Under the pieces are notes generated by a model that saw only the letters and a list, made by a program, of their open reading frames with translations, was not told where the DNA came from and searched no databases. Both the position numbers and the translations under genes were made by a program. A DNA stretch of 64,000 bases from Nitrospina sp. Lineage in GTDB: Bacteria; Nitrospinota; Nitrospinia; Nitrospinales; JACRGP01. The stretch lies in the NCBI GenBank assembly GCA_024648695.1, contig JACAVV010000010.1, forward strand, positions 1-64,000. The letters are read 5' to 3'. Positions 44,578 through 54,731 of this stretch are shown one piece after another. Position 1 is the first letter of the stretch. Each line of letters opens with the position of its first letter.

Positions 44578-45684
44578 ATGAAATACATACACGAATTAAA
44601 AAAATGGCCTGAATTCTACTGGGAACAGGACCGTCTCACGGAAAAACTCGCTTATGTGCGCCACCATCAGGGGCGCTTGATCGGGCAAATGGAAACTCTC
44701 GGTTTTCAACTCCGGTCTGAGGCCATTTTACAGACACTCACAGAAGACGTTCTCAAATCCAGCGAAATCGAAGGCGAAATCCTGGACAAGGAACAGGTTC
44801 GCTCTTCCATCGCCCGGCACTTAGGCATGGATATTAGCGGGCTTATCCCCGCTGACCGAGACGTTGAAGGGGTGGTCGAGATGATGCTGGATGCGACTCA
44901 GAACTATGCCAAGAAACTTACAAAGGAACGCTTGTTTGATTGGCATGCGTCCCTCTTCCCTACCGGGCGGAGCGGGATGGGAAAAATTCGTGTCGCTAAA
45001 TGGCGAGACGACAAGTCAGGACCCATGCAGGTCGTCTCCGGTCCCATTGGCAGGGAAAAAGTTCATTACGAAGCGCCACCTGCAAAACAGGTGAATGCTG
45101 AAATGCGAGAATTTCTGACTTGGCTCAACCGCAAGGATTCCATGGACCTAGTATTGAAAGCGGCCTTGGCTCATTTATGGTTCGTTACTATCCATCCCTT
45201 CGAAGATGGTAACGGACGAATTGGCCGAGCAATCACCGACCAGTTACTGGCCCGATCAGAGGATAGCTCCCAACGGTTTTATAGTATGTCAGCGCAAATT
45301 CGGGCGGAACGGAAAGCCTATTACAATATTCTTGAAATGACCCAGAAAGGTAATCTGGATATTACCAACTGGCTCGAGTGGTTTCTGGATTGTCTGGACC
45401 GGGCGATTGGTGGAGCAGAAACTATTCTTGGTGACGTACTACAAAAAGCGCGGTTTTGGGAACTGCATCGAGACACAAAATTCAACGACCGCCAGCGTCA
45501 AATATTAAATCGCCTCTTCGATGGTTTTGAAGGAAAACTGACATCTTCCAAATGGGCGAAGCTTACGAAAGTTTCACAAGACACCGCTGTTCGCGATATT
45601 GATGATCTCGTTAAACGCGGCATCCTGGTCAAAAATCCAGGCGGTGGACGTAGTACCAATTATTCTCTGACTGAGATTGCATAG
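44578..45684 (+). CDS. fic: Fic-domain AMPylase with C-terminal winged HTH
   Basis: A 368-aa class II Fic protein. The autoinhibitory helix motif S/T-x-x-x-E-G is S61-E65-G66 (KSSEIEGE). The catalytic loop is HPFEDGNGRIGR (206-217), fully conserved. An N-terminal Fic/DOC-type helical domain (LAYVRHHQGRLIGQ) and a C-terminal winged HTH (KLTKVSQDTAVRDIDDLVKRGIL) flank it. It transfers AMP to protein targets when inhibition is released. The HTH plus the repeated operator just upstream suggests autoregulation. It lies between the antirestriction gene and the efflux operon, and could be a defence or addiction module. Confidence 0.9.
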   Translation: MKYIHELKKWPEFYWEQDRLTEKLAYVRHHQGRLIGQMETLGFQLRSEAILQTLTEDVLKSSEIEGEILDKEQVRSSIARHLGMDISGLIPADRDVEGVVEMMLDATQNYAKKLTKERLFDWHASLFPTGRSGMGKIRVAKWRDDKSGPMQVVSGPIGREKVHYEAPPAKQVNAEMREFLTWLNRKDSMDLVLKAALAHLWFVTIHPFEDGNGRIGRAITDQLLARSEDSSQRFYSMSAQIRAERKAYYNILEMTQKGNLDITNWLEWFLDCLDRAIGGAETILGDVLQKARFWELHRDTKFNDRQRQILNRLFDGFEGKLTSSKWAKLTKVSQDTAVRDIDDLVKRGILVKNPGGGRSTNYSLTEIA

Positions 45685-45869
45685 AGTTTCAACAGCCACC
45701 TGATTCAATAACTAAAAAAAAATGCTATTTGGTTTGTTCACACCACTAACCCGCAAAAAATTTTTATAAAAACTTCTACTTATAAATGCGTTGCGTCCCA
45801 CACACAACAAAGACGACGTGAACAGGAAGCACTGCCAAAATCTACATTAATAGGGGGAATTTTCTGCGC

Positions 45870-48800
45870 TCAGGACACTTTTAAACGTTTTTCATTGGCG
45901 CGGTCTTCAACTTTGAATGGTCCAAATTTAAGGTAAAACGCAGGAAGAAGAAACAGGTTCAAAATAGTGGATGTCACAAGCCCACCCAATATCACAATAG
46001 CAAGTGGATACTCGATTTCCTGGCCCGGTTGCAGGCCAGTGAGGATTATTGGCACCAGAGCCAGCCCGGTGGTCAATGCGGTCATCAGGATGGGGGCCAA
46101 CCGTTCCCGCGCTCCCCGAATGACGAGGTCCCTTCCAAACGGAACATTTTCCTCTGCTTCCAAATACTGGTAATGACTGACGAGCATAATGGTGTTGCGA
46201 ATGGCAATGCCAAGAACCGTGATGAAACCGATCTGCGATCCCAGTGAAATCATGCCATCGCTTGCAATGACGCCCATCACCCCACCCACGAGGGCGAAGG
46301 GAACCGCCAGGACAACCAGCAAAGCTAAACCCAGGGATTCAAACTGTGCGTGCAGAATGAGGACAACTCCAAGAAATACAAGTATCGAAAGTTTAAGGAT
46401 TCTAAAACTCGCTTCACGTTTGGCGGCAAATTCTCCCAAAAATTCCGGAAAATATCCCTGCGGAAACTCAATGCCCTTAACGGCGTTTTCCACGGCGCGG
46501 GCTACACTACCGAGATCGCGACCTGTGACGTTGCAGGTAACATCGATTTTTCTAGAACCCGCTTCCCGGGTGATCTGGTTGGGCGTTGGTCGGATTGTCA
46601 AATCGGCAATTTGCTCAAGGGGGATTTTCCCGCCCAATGGGGTTTCCACGATTATGGAACGCAAATCGTGAACGTTCTGCCGGAGCTTTGGGACCCCCCG
46701 AACCACCACGTCATCCACTCTCTGATCATGGTATATCTCACCCACTTTAGTTCCCTGGATAAGAGTCGTCACCGCGCGCCGGACTTCGCCGGGACTGACA
46801 CCGAACAAGGCACCGGCTTCATTTTTAATCCGGACCTCAATCTGGGGCACCAGAACCTGAGGTTGGACCTTAAGATCAGAGACTCCCTCAATAAGAGCCA
46901 TCGAATTGCCTGCCTCAACAGCGAGGGCCTGGAGCTTTTCAAGATCATTCCCATAAATTCGCACTACCAGCGTAGAACCAGAACCGGTCAGGACTTCCTT
47001 GATTCGCTCCCGCAAATAGGTGAGGAGATCACGATACAGTCCTGGATAACCGTCCACCACCTTTTGAATGCGTTGCACGGTCGAATCGTAATCCACCAAT
47101 GGATCAAGATGGACCCACAACTCAGCAAAATTTGGACCCACCACTTCATCGGCTACTTCCGCGCGGCCAATGTGTGCGCCAAAGTTCTGAACACCCGGGA
47201 TACGGAGCAGTTCATGGCTCACCCGTTTGGTGGTGCGAGTTGTGGCTTCCAATGAAGTTCCGGGTTTTTCAACCCAATGCATTAGAAAATCGTATTCCTT
47301 GAATTTCGGTAAAAATTCTTCACCCAGATACGGTGTCAATGAAATCGTCACCCCTATTACACCTATTGCAAAAACCATCAAGGCTTTAGGAAAACTAATA
47401 AAAGGACCAAGGACTTTCCCATACAGCCATTGCAGGGAGGACTGCAAAATCGACTGCCCCTGATTTTTCCGTGCTGCTCGGGGAAGCAGTATCAGAGACA
47501 ATGCAGGCGTTAGGGTCAGAGCCACCAACAGAGAAGCACCTATCGCCAGTACATAGGACAAAGCCAGCGGTGAAAAAAAAGCTCCCACCAGTCCCTCCAG
47601 GAAAAACACCGGGAAAACTACCAGTGCCACGATCATGCTTCCGTAGACCACGGCACTTCTGACTTCCAAAGTCGCTTTCAGGACTACATGGAATTCGCTT
47701 TCGGGGAAACCCGCTTCGGCGTTCAATCGAAGGCGGCGCATGCTGTTTTCCACACAGATGATGGCGTCGTCCACGACACTTCCCAAAGCAATGATCAATC
47801 CCGCCAGAACCATAGTATTGAGTGTCTCTCCACGGGAAAACAAGACTAGCAGGGCGGAAATCAGAGACAGAGGGATGGCGGTGATGCTGACGAGAGAAGT
47901 TCTCCAGTCATTGAGAAACAGGATCAGAACCAAGGTCACAAGAAGACAGCCGATTACCAGTGCGTGGAGGAGGTTGCGCAGGGACATTTCGATAAAAGTT
48001 GCGGGCCGGAAAATACCCGGAATGATCTGGATACCGCTGAGTGCGGGGCGCAGGGTCTCAAGTGTTTTTTCAATTTGGTGCGTCACCTCATACGTGTTGC
48101 CCCATGGTTGTTTTTCAACAATCAGCAACAGCCCGGACTCTCCGTTTATAACGGCATCTCCAATTGGAGGGGGATAGCTTTCCACGACATCCGTGACGTC
48201 CCCCAATGTTAGAGGAGCACCCCCCCTGAGGCCAATCGCTACATTTTCCAGATGATGCGGACTCTGTATGGAGGAAGAATGAGTGATAGCCAACCGTTGA
48301 TTGGGAGTGTCGAGGTACCCGCCTCCATGAATCGCTACCGCATCGCCCGTTGCGCGGAGAATTTCATTCAAGCTCACTTCGTTGGCTGCCAGGCGGTCGG
48401 GATCGACCAGAATCTGAAATTGGGAGTCCCGCTGGCCCCAGATGGCAACATTGGCTACTCCGGGAATAGCCATCAATCGCGGGCGAACCGTCCATTTAGC
48501 CAGTGTGGTCATCTCCATCTGAGACAATTGACTGGAAGTCATTCCTATTTTAAGTATGCGGCTTGTGGAGGAAAGAGGGGAAAGGATCACCGGCGTCAGG
48601 GCGACTGCGGGCAACAGGGCCGGAGCACGGGACAAACGCTCCTGGACCAGTTGCCGGGCCTGACTTAAATCCGTGCCTGCCTCGAAAATGAGAGTTACGG
48701 ATGACAGACCCAGCACAGATTTGGAACGAAGGGTCTTGAGCCAGGTAGTTCCGTTGAGCAAGCTTTCCAGTGGAACGGTGACGCGGGCCTCCACTTCAGC

Positions 48801-48974
48801 AGTGGACAACCCCGGGGCTTCGGTCTGGATTTCAACGAGGGGATTGGAAAATTCCGGGAAGACGTCCAGAGGGGATTTCTGCACAACGGAGATTCCTACA
48901 ACGATCAACAAAATGCCCAGTACAGCAGTAATCGTCCGGAAACGGAGTGCGGTGGAAACGAGACCTTGAATCAT
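45870..48974 (-). CDS. Heavy-metal-type RND efflux pump inner-membrane subunit
   Basis: A 1034-aa HAE/HME-type RND transporter. TM1 is followed by two large periplasmic domains and two six-helix bundles. Helix 4 carries [15 protein letters not shown] with the acidic pair needed for proton relay. It is CusA/CzcA-like in the N-terminal [19 protein letters not shown] region. I do not see the CusA copper-binding methionines clearly, so the metal or compound is uncertain. It overlaps the adaptor gene by 4 bp; the order OMF-MFP-RND is complete. Confidence 0.88.
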   Translation of the reverse strand: MIQGLVSTALRFRTITAVLGILLIVVGISVVQKSPLDVFPEFSNPLVEIQTEAPGLSTAEVEARVTVPLESLLNGTTWLKTLRSKSVLGLSSVTLIFEAGTDLSQARQLVQERLSRAPALLPAVALTPVILSPLSSTSRILKIGMTSSQLSQMEMTTLAKWTVRPRLMAIPGVANVAIWGQRDSQFQILVDPDRLAANEVSLNEILRATGDAVAIHGGGYLDTPNQRLAITHSSSIQSPHHLENVAIGLRGGAPLTLGDVTDVVESYPPPIGDAVINGESGLLLIVEKQPWGNTYEVTHQIEKTLETLRPALSGIQIIPGIFRPATFIEMSLRNLLHALVIGCLLVTLVLILFLNDWRTSLVSITAIPLSLISALLVLFSRGETLNTMVLAGLIIALGSVVDDAIICVENSMRRLRLNAEAGFPESEFHVVLKATLEVRSAVVYGSMIVALVVFPVFFLEGLVGAFFSPLALSYVLAIGASLLVALTLTPALSLILLPRAARKNQGQSILQSSLQWLYGKVLGPFISFPKALMVFAIGVIGVTISLTPYLGEEFLPKFKEYDFLMHWVEKPGTSLEATTRTTKRVSHELLRIPGVQNFGAHIGRAEVADEVVGPNFAELWVHLDPLVDYDSTVQRIQKVVDGYPGLYRDLLTYLRERIKEVLTGSGSTLVVRIYGNDLEKLQALAVEAGNSMALIEGVSDLKVQPQVLVPQIEVRIKNEAGALFGVSPGEVRRAVTTLIQGTKVGEIYHDQRVDDVVVRGVPKLRQNVHDLRSIIVETPLGGKIPLEQIADLTIRPTPNQITREAGSRKIDVTCNVTGRDLGSVARAVENAVKGIEFPQGYFPEFLGEFAAKREASFRILKLSILVFLGVVLILHAQFESLGLALLVVLAVPFALVGGVMGVIASDGMISLGSQIGFITVLGIAIRNTIMLVSHYQYLEAEENVPFGRDLVIRGARERLAPILMTALTTGLALVPIILTGLQPGQEIEYPLAIVILGGLVTSTILNLFLLPAFYLKFGPFKVEDRANEKRLKVS

Positions 48975-50266
48975 TTGCCGTTTCCAAATTCCACTCCGAA
49001 CAATTCTGCGGCTCCGGAAATGACTACACGTTTACCCTTTCCGGGCCCACGAGTGAGGACAACCGAATCGTCTTCCGTTGAAGATATTTCGATGCTCCTC
49101 CTTATGAATTCATGGCCACGGGTGTTTTCATAGACCCAGGTTTCGCCTCGGGAATCGTACAGGACCGCCGAACTCGGCAGAAACCATCCCTTTTTCTTGC
49201 GTTTTAGTTTCAATGTGGCGGCTACCTTCTGCCCTGGATGGAAGGTTTTCTGATCGGTGGGCAATTCGAAATACAAATCTACAGAGGCGGCTTGGGGATT
49301 CCCGGTCGGAGGAGCCAAAACGGGAATAGCTGTCCAACCACCAGATGGTTTCATGTTCGAGAGGCTGTGGACCCGAACTGAATCTTTTTGTCTCACCCGA
49401 TTTACTATCCCCGCGTAAACAGGAACGCGGACCCACAAGGGTTTTTCCGAAGCAATCTGAAACAGCGGGCTGCCTGCCGATACTCTCTGGCCAGGAGCAA
49501 CCAGTAGATTTTGGAGTCTCCCCTCGATAGGAGCATTAATTTCAAAGGGTGCGAACTCTTCAATGGAAGCACTGATGTCCTGATTGGCAATTAAATCTAC
49601 CAATACCTTTGCTTGTCGCAAATCTGTGCGGGAATTTTGTAATTCATTCCAGGCCTCTTCTTTGGCCCTAAGGCTTCCCGCTCCTTTATTTAGTAATTGT
49701 TCCGCCCTCTGGAATTTCTGTTCGGCAAATCGAGTTCTGTTTTCCGCCAGCTTCAGGCTGTTCCGTGCGGTCAACACATCCTTGTCCGGAGGCAACATTA
49801 AAAGCCTCAGCATTTTCTGGTTTTTTTGGAAGGTGGAGCCAACCATTGGCAATGGAGAATTTGCAGGGGCCAAAACCACTCCGGATATTGGTGCGGAAAC
49901 CGACAGGGTCTTTCCTGGAGGAATGATGACTTCTCCTCCCAGGGTCCGGGTTTCAAAATATGCCCCTGGCTTTAACACGACAGTTTTGATTCCCAGGCTT
50001 TCTGATTCTTCACCTGTCAAGGTGATGGACCGGGACGCACCTTGATGCGGAGATTGCCGGGTCGGAGTTTTATCAGGGGAAACCTGTTTAGGAGGGGTTT
50101 CCTGGTTTTCTAAAACAAGGAAAGCGATGCGATCCGATATTTTTTTTACATTGTCCGGCAGGGCATCGCACCCGTAAAGTCCGGACGCCAACAGAAACCC
50201 AATCAGCAAACTCCTAAAACGTTGGGCTCGAATAGGGGCAAATTGTATCATGTAGTCGGACTCCAT
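48971..50266 (-). CDS. RND efflux membrane-fusion lipoprotein
   Basis: A 431-aa periplasmic adaptor. The signal ends at a lipobox (LYGC, Cys about residue 33). Lipoyl/barrel-sandwich halves flank a helical hairpin ([22 protein letters not shown]...[13 protein letters not shown]), and a beta-barrel and membrane-proximal domain follow ([14 protein letters not shown]). It bridges the pump and the outer-membrane channel. Its start overlaps the OMF stop by 19 bp. Confidence 0.88.
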   Translation of the reverse strand: MESDYMIQFAPIRAQRFRSLLIGFLLASGLYGCDALPDNVKKISDRIAFLVLENQETPPKQVSPDKTPTRQSPHQGASRSITLTGEESESLGIKTVVLKPGAYFETRTLGGEVIIPPGKTLSVSAPISGVVLAPANSPLPMVGSTFQKNQKMLRLLMLPPDKDVLTARNSLKLAENRTRFAEQKFQRAEQLLNKGAGSLRAKEEAWNELQNSRTDLRQAKVLVDLIANQDISASIEEFAPFEINAPIEGRLQNLLVAPGQRVSAGSPLFQIASEKPLWVRVPVYAGIVNRVRQKDSVRVHSLSNMKPSGGWTAIPVLAPPTGNPQAASVDLYFELPTDQKTFHPGQKVAATLKLKRKKKGWFLPSSAVLYDSRGETWVYENTRGHEFIRRSIEISSTEDDSVVLTRGPGKGKRVVISGAAELFGVEFGNGK

Positions 50267-51648
50267 AAATCGATAGGCCGACCAATACTTATTCCAAGGT
50301 CAGCCGTCTTCCGCATCAAGTCCCCCATGACCTCTATTTGTCGCAATTGGGCATCGATCCATTGCCGTTTTGCTTCCAAAAGAGTCATGTAAGCAATATC
50401 CCCTTTTTCCAGTGCCTGAGCGGACAACAAAACTCTGGCTTCCTGTTGTGGAAGAACTTGCCGATTAAAAAGTTCCCAGCCTTCAAGTGCGGCCAGGTAT
50501 TGTGTGTGTGTTTCGCGAACGGCCAGTTTGATTTTCTCGCGGATGGCCACATATTGTTTGCCGGCGGTCTCCAGTTGCGCCTCGGCACGGGTGATACCCC
50601 CCTCGTTTTGGTTGAAAATAGGCAAATCCATCGAAATCCCTGGTCCCAGTTGGTTGTCCATCGCTCTTTTATCCAGGATTCCAATAAAATTAAAAATGCT
50701 GGATTGTTCAAGGCCAATCTGTTGACCTGCCGATTTGATATCAATTTCTGCCATGCGCAGTTCAGGGCTGGATTCAAAGGCAATTTTTAGCAAATCGTCA
50801 ATTCCTCTAACTTCGTAATAAAGGGGGACTTCTTCAGACAGATAAAAATTGGTATTGTTATCAATCCCAAGCAATGCGATCAGACGGTGATGAAACACCT
50901 GACCGTCATACCGCAGTCGATTAAGTTGATCTCGTGCGGCCAGGGAGTCAATTTGGGTTTGCTTGCGTTCCATTTCGCTGGTATCGCCCAATTCCAATCG
51001 CGCCTGATTGATTTCCGATAACTTCTCCATTAGGTCAGCCTTACTTTTAGCCAGGGGCAAGGCTTTCTGGTTTTGAAAAAGGTTGGCAAAAGCCACTTGA
51101 GTGTCTCGGGTGAGTGTGAGTCCGTTTTGAATTAATTTGTTTGCCGTTTGCCGTGCTTTCAATGCAGCGATAGCCAGCCTGTGGGGTCTGGCCAGAAGCT
51201 CCGAGAAAGCCCAAAAGAGTCGAACTTCGAGTTGTCTCAACCCTATGGGAAACAGGACATAGAAATTAGGATTTTTAATCTGCCCGGCTTGCAACACCTC
51301 ACCCCTTGCAATTCCCAGCTGGCCCAGGTCTGCTATGAATTGAGCATTGTTCCAGAGGGCAATCGCGACGGCTTCTTTTTCACTCAACCCATCTTCCAGG
51401 GAAATGTCCTGAGGGAGATGGCTTTTCTTTTCATCGCTTTCCGGCGGGAGACTTACTCCCACGTTATTTTCCAACCCTGTAGACACCTGTTTGTAGTTAG
51501 ACTCTGGAATATTAAGGGTGCAACCAGTTAATAAAATTAATAGGAATAGTGTAAATATTCGAAATTGTCTCCGTGCCCCAACAAGGGGAACCGGAGGGAT
51601 AATGGCTTTCTTGCGCCAGATCGGATTTTTCAGAATGCCCATGACCAA
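50248..51648 (-). CDS. TolC-family outer-membrane efflux lipoprotein
   Basis: A 466-aa outer-membrane factor. Signal and lipobox (ILLTGC) are near residue 43, and an acidic start region follows (ISLEDGLSEKEAVAIALWNN). Two repeats of long helices and strands contain LRMAEIDIKSAGQQIGLEQSS, the OEP signature position. As the first gene of the efflux operon it lies 141 bp downstream of the sensor kinase gene, behind the direct repeats at 51720-51751. Confidence 0.85.
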   Translation of the reverse strand: MVMGILKNPIWRKKAIIPPVPLVGARRQFRIFTLFLLILLTGCTLNIPESNYKQVSTGLENNVGVSLPPESDEKKSHLPQDISLEDGLSEKEAVAIALWNNAQFIADLGQLGIARGEVLQAGQIKNPNFYVLFPIGLRQLEVRLFWAFSELLARPHRLAIAALKARQTANKLIQNGLTLTRDTQVAFANLFQNQKALPLAKSKADLMEKLSEINQARLELGDTSEMERKQTQIDSLAARDQLNRLRYDGQVFHHRLIALLGIDNNTNFYLSEEVPLYYEVRGIDDLLKIAFESSPELRMAEIDIKSAGQQIGLEQSSIFNFIGILDKRAMDNQLGPGISMDLPIFNQNEGGITRAEAQLETAGKQYVAIREKIKLAVRETHTQYLAALEGWELFNRQVLPQQEARVLLSAQALEKGDIAYMTLLEAKRQWIDAQLRQIEVMGDLMRKTADLGISIGRPIDLWSPTT

Positions 51649-51719
51649 GAATAAATATGAAATATAGAGAGTCAGTTATTTTTGAATATAAAGTTTACAG
51701 AAGCGGACCTTATACAAGC

Positions 51720-51751
51720 GTTAAGGAACCGTTAAGAAACTGTTAAACGGC
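51720..51751 (-). promoter_or_regulatory. Three GTTAA repeats, 11-bp period (response-regulator box)
   Basis: GTTAAGGAACC, GTTAAGAAACT and GTTAAACGGC stand head to tail, exactly 11 bp apart, 72 bp before the start of the efflux operon. Tandem heptamers one helical turn apart are the normal target of OmpR/PhoB-type regulators, and one is encoded just upstream. Confidence 0.65.
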
Positions 51752-51789
51752 AAGAGAATTTTGGGGTTAATTACTTAAGAAAGGAGGGG

Positions 51790-53070
51790 TTATTCGGGTA
51801 GGGAGAAAACCACTTTAAACCGGCAACCCTGGGGGTGAATCGCTTCATAATAAATTTTCCAACCATGGTAATCACATATCCGTTTCACAATCGACAAACC
51901 AAGCCCTTCACCGCTCCCTGTAGCGTCGGCGGATTCGACCTGATAATGGCGATCAAAAATGGCATTTTTGTATTCTTCAGGAATGCCCCGTCCGGAATCT
52001 TCCACGCTAATCGAATCCGAATCGATCAAAACCAGAATTTCTCCCTGACGGGCATGATGGAGCGCATTCCTCAATAAATTACGGAGGGCTACTCGGAATA
52101 GTTGTGGAATACCCCGGACTTTGGGTGGGGCATTTAGGTGAAGGCGAGTTTTAGCACCATGAGACTCGGCTGCAGTGCGGATATCTTCAACTTCCTCAGA
52201 GGCGATCTCCGTAGCGTCAAAATCAAGAAAGTTTTTCTCTGTATTTTTGGAATCCCGGGACAGAACCAGAAAAGTCTCGACCAGGGACTGCATTTCTTTC
52301 GAAGACCGTCGGATTCGCTGAATTATTTCAATTCTATGATCGTCGCTATCCTTAGTTTCCAATAACAGTTCACAGGAACTGGAAATTACCATCAAGGGAG
52401 TTCGCAATTCGTGACTGACATCTCCAGTGAAAGCCTTTTCCCGGCCCAAGAATTCTTGAAGCGTTCGGGCATATTGAGTGATGGTAACTGCCAACAACCC
52501 GACTTCATCGTTGGTAAAATCCTGGCTGAGCTTTCCTAGGCGGGAATCGTCGGGATGTGCCTGTCGAACGCGGTTGGATAATTCGATGACGGGTGCAATG
52601 ACCCGGTTTGCGGTGAGGAAACCCAGCCAGAGTGACCCGGCCAGAGCGACAATAAATCCAATGCCGATGACGGCCCCAACGGTATCTTCCAGTTTTTCAA
52701 ATTCGGTCTGGTCCTGAACCAGGAAATATCGAACATCTCCCACTTTCCGGACAATTACAAAATAGGCCTCATCAGCCAGTTCGACCTCAGCACGATCCTC
52801 CTTCATGTTCTTCAACCAATCCGGTAAGTCATGGTCCTGATTTCCTTCAACCCGATACACCCCGGAACCGGGAGGAAGAGAAGCTGTTTGATCCTGTTGA
52901 GTGGATTGAATCAGCCAGTCAGCATTGCGTTCCAAGTGATTGTAAAAAAGTTCACGCTCCAGGCCATCAATCATAAGGAAAACAAAAAAGGCAAAAGTAC
53001 CTTCCAAAAAAAGAGTTAGGAAAAAAAACGAGACAACCACGCGTTTTTTGAGTGAATGGCGAAATTTCAT
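51790..53070 (-). CDS. Sensor histidine kinase of efflux two-component system
   Basis: A 426-aa kinase. It has TM1, a short periplasmic sensor domain (~residues 35-130), TM2 (VGAVIGIGFIVALAGSLWLG) and HAMP (ELSNRVRQ). HisKA contains the phospho-His in VSHELRTPLMVISSS, and the N (LRNLLRNALHH), G1 (VEDSGRGIP) and G2 (GEGLGLSIVKRI) boxes are present. It resembles QseC/CusS-type kinases. It overlaps the response regulator by 4 bp. The sensor loop is small and without evident metal-binding His or Cys clusters. Confidence 0.85.
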   Translation of the reverse strand: MKFRHSLKKRVVVSFFFLTLFLEGTFAFFVFLMIDGLERELFYNHLERNADWLIQSTQQDQTASLPPGSGVYRVEGNQDHDLPDWLKNMKEDRAEVELADEAYFVIVRKVGDVRYFLVQDQTEFEKLEDTVGAVIGIGFIVALAGSLWLGFLTANRVIAPVIELSNRVRQAHPDDSRLGKLSQDFTNDEVGLLAVTITQYARTLQEFLGREKAFTGDVSHELRTPLMVISSSCELLLETKDSDDHRIEIIQRIRRSSKEMQSLVETFLVLSRDSKNTEKNFLDFDATEIASEEVEDIRTAAESHGAKTRLHLNAPPKVRGIPQLFRVALRNLLRNALHHARQGEILVLIDSDSISVEDSGRGIPEEYKNAIFDRHYQVESADATGSGEGLGLSIVKRICDYHGWKIYYEAIHPQGCRFKVVFSLPE

Positions 53071-53747
53071 TTGGAAGAATCCACCAACCGGTAACCAACC
53101 CGGGATACCGTTAATAGAGAGTTGAGGTTGAAAGGTTTGTCGATGGCTTGGCGCAGTGAATGGATATGAACACGCAACACATCACTCTCCAAAAGAGTAT
53201 CGCCCCAAACAAACTCTTCCAGTATTCCCTTTTTAACCAGGTCCGGCGAGGCACGCATAAGGCATTCAAGGATTTTTATTGCCGTTGGCCCCACCTTGAT
53301 TGGGTTATCGCCTCGGTGAAGCTCCAGGGTTCTGGTATTTAAAATCAGGTCGCCTGACTTCAAGATTGCGCCGTCCTGCACATTTCGGCTTCTTTTGATA
53401 ACCGCTTCCAGGCGTGCTTTCAATTCAGATAGATCAAATGGCTTAACCAGATAATCGTCTGCACCGGCTTCAAAACCCTCCAGTTTATCTTCGATACGGT
53501 CTCGCGCGGTTAACATGATGATGGGGGTTTGGTTCTGCGCATCCGTCCGCAACCTCCGACATAAGGTAATCCCGTCGATTCCCGGCAGCATCAAGTCGAG
53601 TATGATCAAGTCGAAATCCTGGGTTGCGGCCAGGTGCAATCCTGTCAGACCGTCCTCCGCGCAATCCGTGATATAACCGCAGGCATTAAAATATTCTGAA
53701 AGATTTTTGAGAATATCTGGATTATCTTCAATTAGAAGGATTTTCAT
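53067..53747 (-). CDS. OmpR-family response regulator
   Basis: 226 aa. The receiver domain has acidic residues E7-D8, phospho-Asp D51 (LIILDLMLPGIDG) and Lys in YLVKPF. The C-terminal winged helix is of OmpR type (PIKVGPTAIKILECLMRASPDLV, RVHIHSLRQAIDKPF, VSRVGYRLV). It probably activates the downstream efflux operon via the 11-bp repeats. Confidence 0.9.
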   Translation of the reverse strand: MKILLIEDNPDILKNLSEYFNACGYITDCAEDGLTGLHLAATQDFDLIILDLMLPGIDGITLCRRLRTDAQNQTPIIMLTARDRIEDKLEGFEAGADDYLVKPFDLSELKARLEAVIKRSRNVQDGAILKSGDLILNTRTLELHRGDNPIKVGPTAIKILECLMRASPDLVKKGILEEFVWGDTLLESDVLRVHIHSLRQAIDKPFNLNSLLTVSRVGYRLVDSSK

Positions 53748-54098
53748 AAACCTAGGATAACTTATATTGCCAGACTAGGAAAACGTGATTTTTTTTGGGA
53801 ATTAATAATTAACACTAATAAAAATATTATGCTTAAAAGGGTTTATGGCTCAAGAGCGTGTGAACCTGCCAGATTGCGGAGACGGATTGAAAAATTTTTT
53901 CCACTTTTATGGATTTGATGCATGCTCTGGGACTAAGTTGGGTTCAGCTGTGATATTTAGAGCCATGGACATCCATGCTCAAAGAAACCTCACAGAGTAT
54001 TTCACCTCCCGCAGTATGCAAACGACCCTCGCGTAGAATCGGCGCTCTTCATTTAGGGTCCAGAACCAAAGTCAAAATCCCGGTATAAGAACGTACGC
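53748..54098. other. Intergenic region right of the two-component system
   Basis: About 350 bases. A 63-codon open frame at 53845-54036, with AAAAGGG before its ATG, cannot be related to any family, so I leave it unannotated. The region presumably carries the promoter of the response regulator. Confidence 0.35.
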
Positions 54099-54128
54099 AA
54101 GATGTGTGTTGTACTACAACACGATCTT
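54099..54128. repeat. Long inverted repeat next to hairpin array
   Basis: An almost perfect 30-bp palindrome. The core arms GTGTTGTA/TACAACAC (54106-54113, 54115-54122) surround one base, and AAGAT/ATCTT flank them at 54099-54103 and 54124-54128. It could be a dimeric operator, a replication or nick-associated site, or part of the following structured region. Confidence 0.6.
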
Positions 54129-54133
54129 GGCAA

Positions 54134-54484
54134 GGGGACCCGCTGCGCGTCCCCATTGCATCCCCTCGGCCTGTGGCGCAAGTCAGGTATTGTGCCTTTT
54201 TGCGCCAGTGAAACGTTTCGCCGTTTCATCACTCGCACCGTTTGGCCGGTGCATCACCAGTCAGGGGAGCATTCCTCCCCAAGACCAAGGGGCATTTCAT
54301 TCCCCTTGGAACCCCCTGACCGGCTGTTTCGCCACCCGGCTCGCGAGCAAAGGGAGATGTCGGTTCTCCCTTTTGCAATTCCCATCGACCAAACGTTCCG
54401 CCGTTGGATCACAGCCAACGTTTCCGCCCATTGGATTACGGCCAGCGTTTCGACGCTGGACCCCGACCAAGGTTGCGCCCTTGG
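54134..54484. repeat. Array of short hairpins with ~6-nt loops
   Basis: At least nine compact hairpins follow each other. Clear ones: GGGGAC/GTCCCC (54134-54154), TGAAACG/CGTTTCA (54209-54228, loop TTTCGC), GCACCG/CGGTGC (54235-54252, loop TTTGGC), GGGGAG/CTCCCC (54264-54280), CCAAGGGG/CCCCTTGG (54285-54309), AAAGGGAG/CTCCCTTT (54349-54373), CCAAACG/CGTTGG (54389-54407, loop TTCCGC), CCAGCG/CGCTGG (54442-54459, loop TTTCGA), CCAAGG/CCTTGG (54467-54484, loop TTGCGC). The last units repeat every 25-27 bp. Stem sequences differ but stay paired. No coding function is seen. Confidence 0.8.
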
Positions 54485-54527
54485 ATGCGTAATTTTTAGG
54501 CATTTTACAGGGTGCCGAAAAGGGAGC

Positions 54528-54731
54528 TTAAAGGCCCACTTTCGGATTCCATTGGCTTGCAAAGCGCAGGTTCAACTCACGTTGAATATTTTCCAATGAT
54601 GCCAAGGCATTCCGGCGTTCGGGTGAACCCGGTTTGCTTTGGATCAATTCTTGAAAAACTTTCCTGTAAAGCCCCTGCAATTGTTTGAGGCTGAGCCGTC
54701 CCAATTCGTTGGTAGTGATGAGTGTTGTCAT
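54528..54731 (-). CDS. Small conserved mobile-element protein
   Basis: A 67-aa protein with LGRLSLKQLQGLYRKVFQEL and a SPERRNALASLENIQRELN helix. I recall similar short helical proteins beside antirestriction genes on genomic islands, but their function is not known. AAAGGA eight bases before the ATG supports real translation. The hairpin array lies directly past its 3' end. Confidence 0.65.
   Translation of the reverse strand: MTTLITTNELGRLSLKQLQGLYRKVFQELIQSKPGSPERRNALASLENIQRELNLRFASQWNPKVGL

Noticed and set aside
45685-45869. Gene or regulatory RNA between fic and the RND pump
   Set aside because: The two genes converge here; only A-rich non-coding sequence without a clear hairpin is seen.
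53845-54036. 63-codon open frame with AAAAGGG before ATG
   Set aside because: Composition and sequence resemble no known protein; it stands alone in a non-coding stretch.
54134-54484. CRISPR array or integron attC series
   Set aside because: Units are different palindromes, not identical direct repeats with unique spacers; there is no cas gene, integron integrase or cassette ORF.
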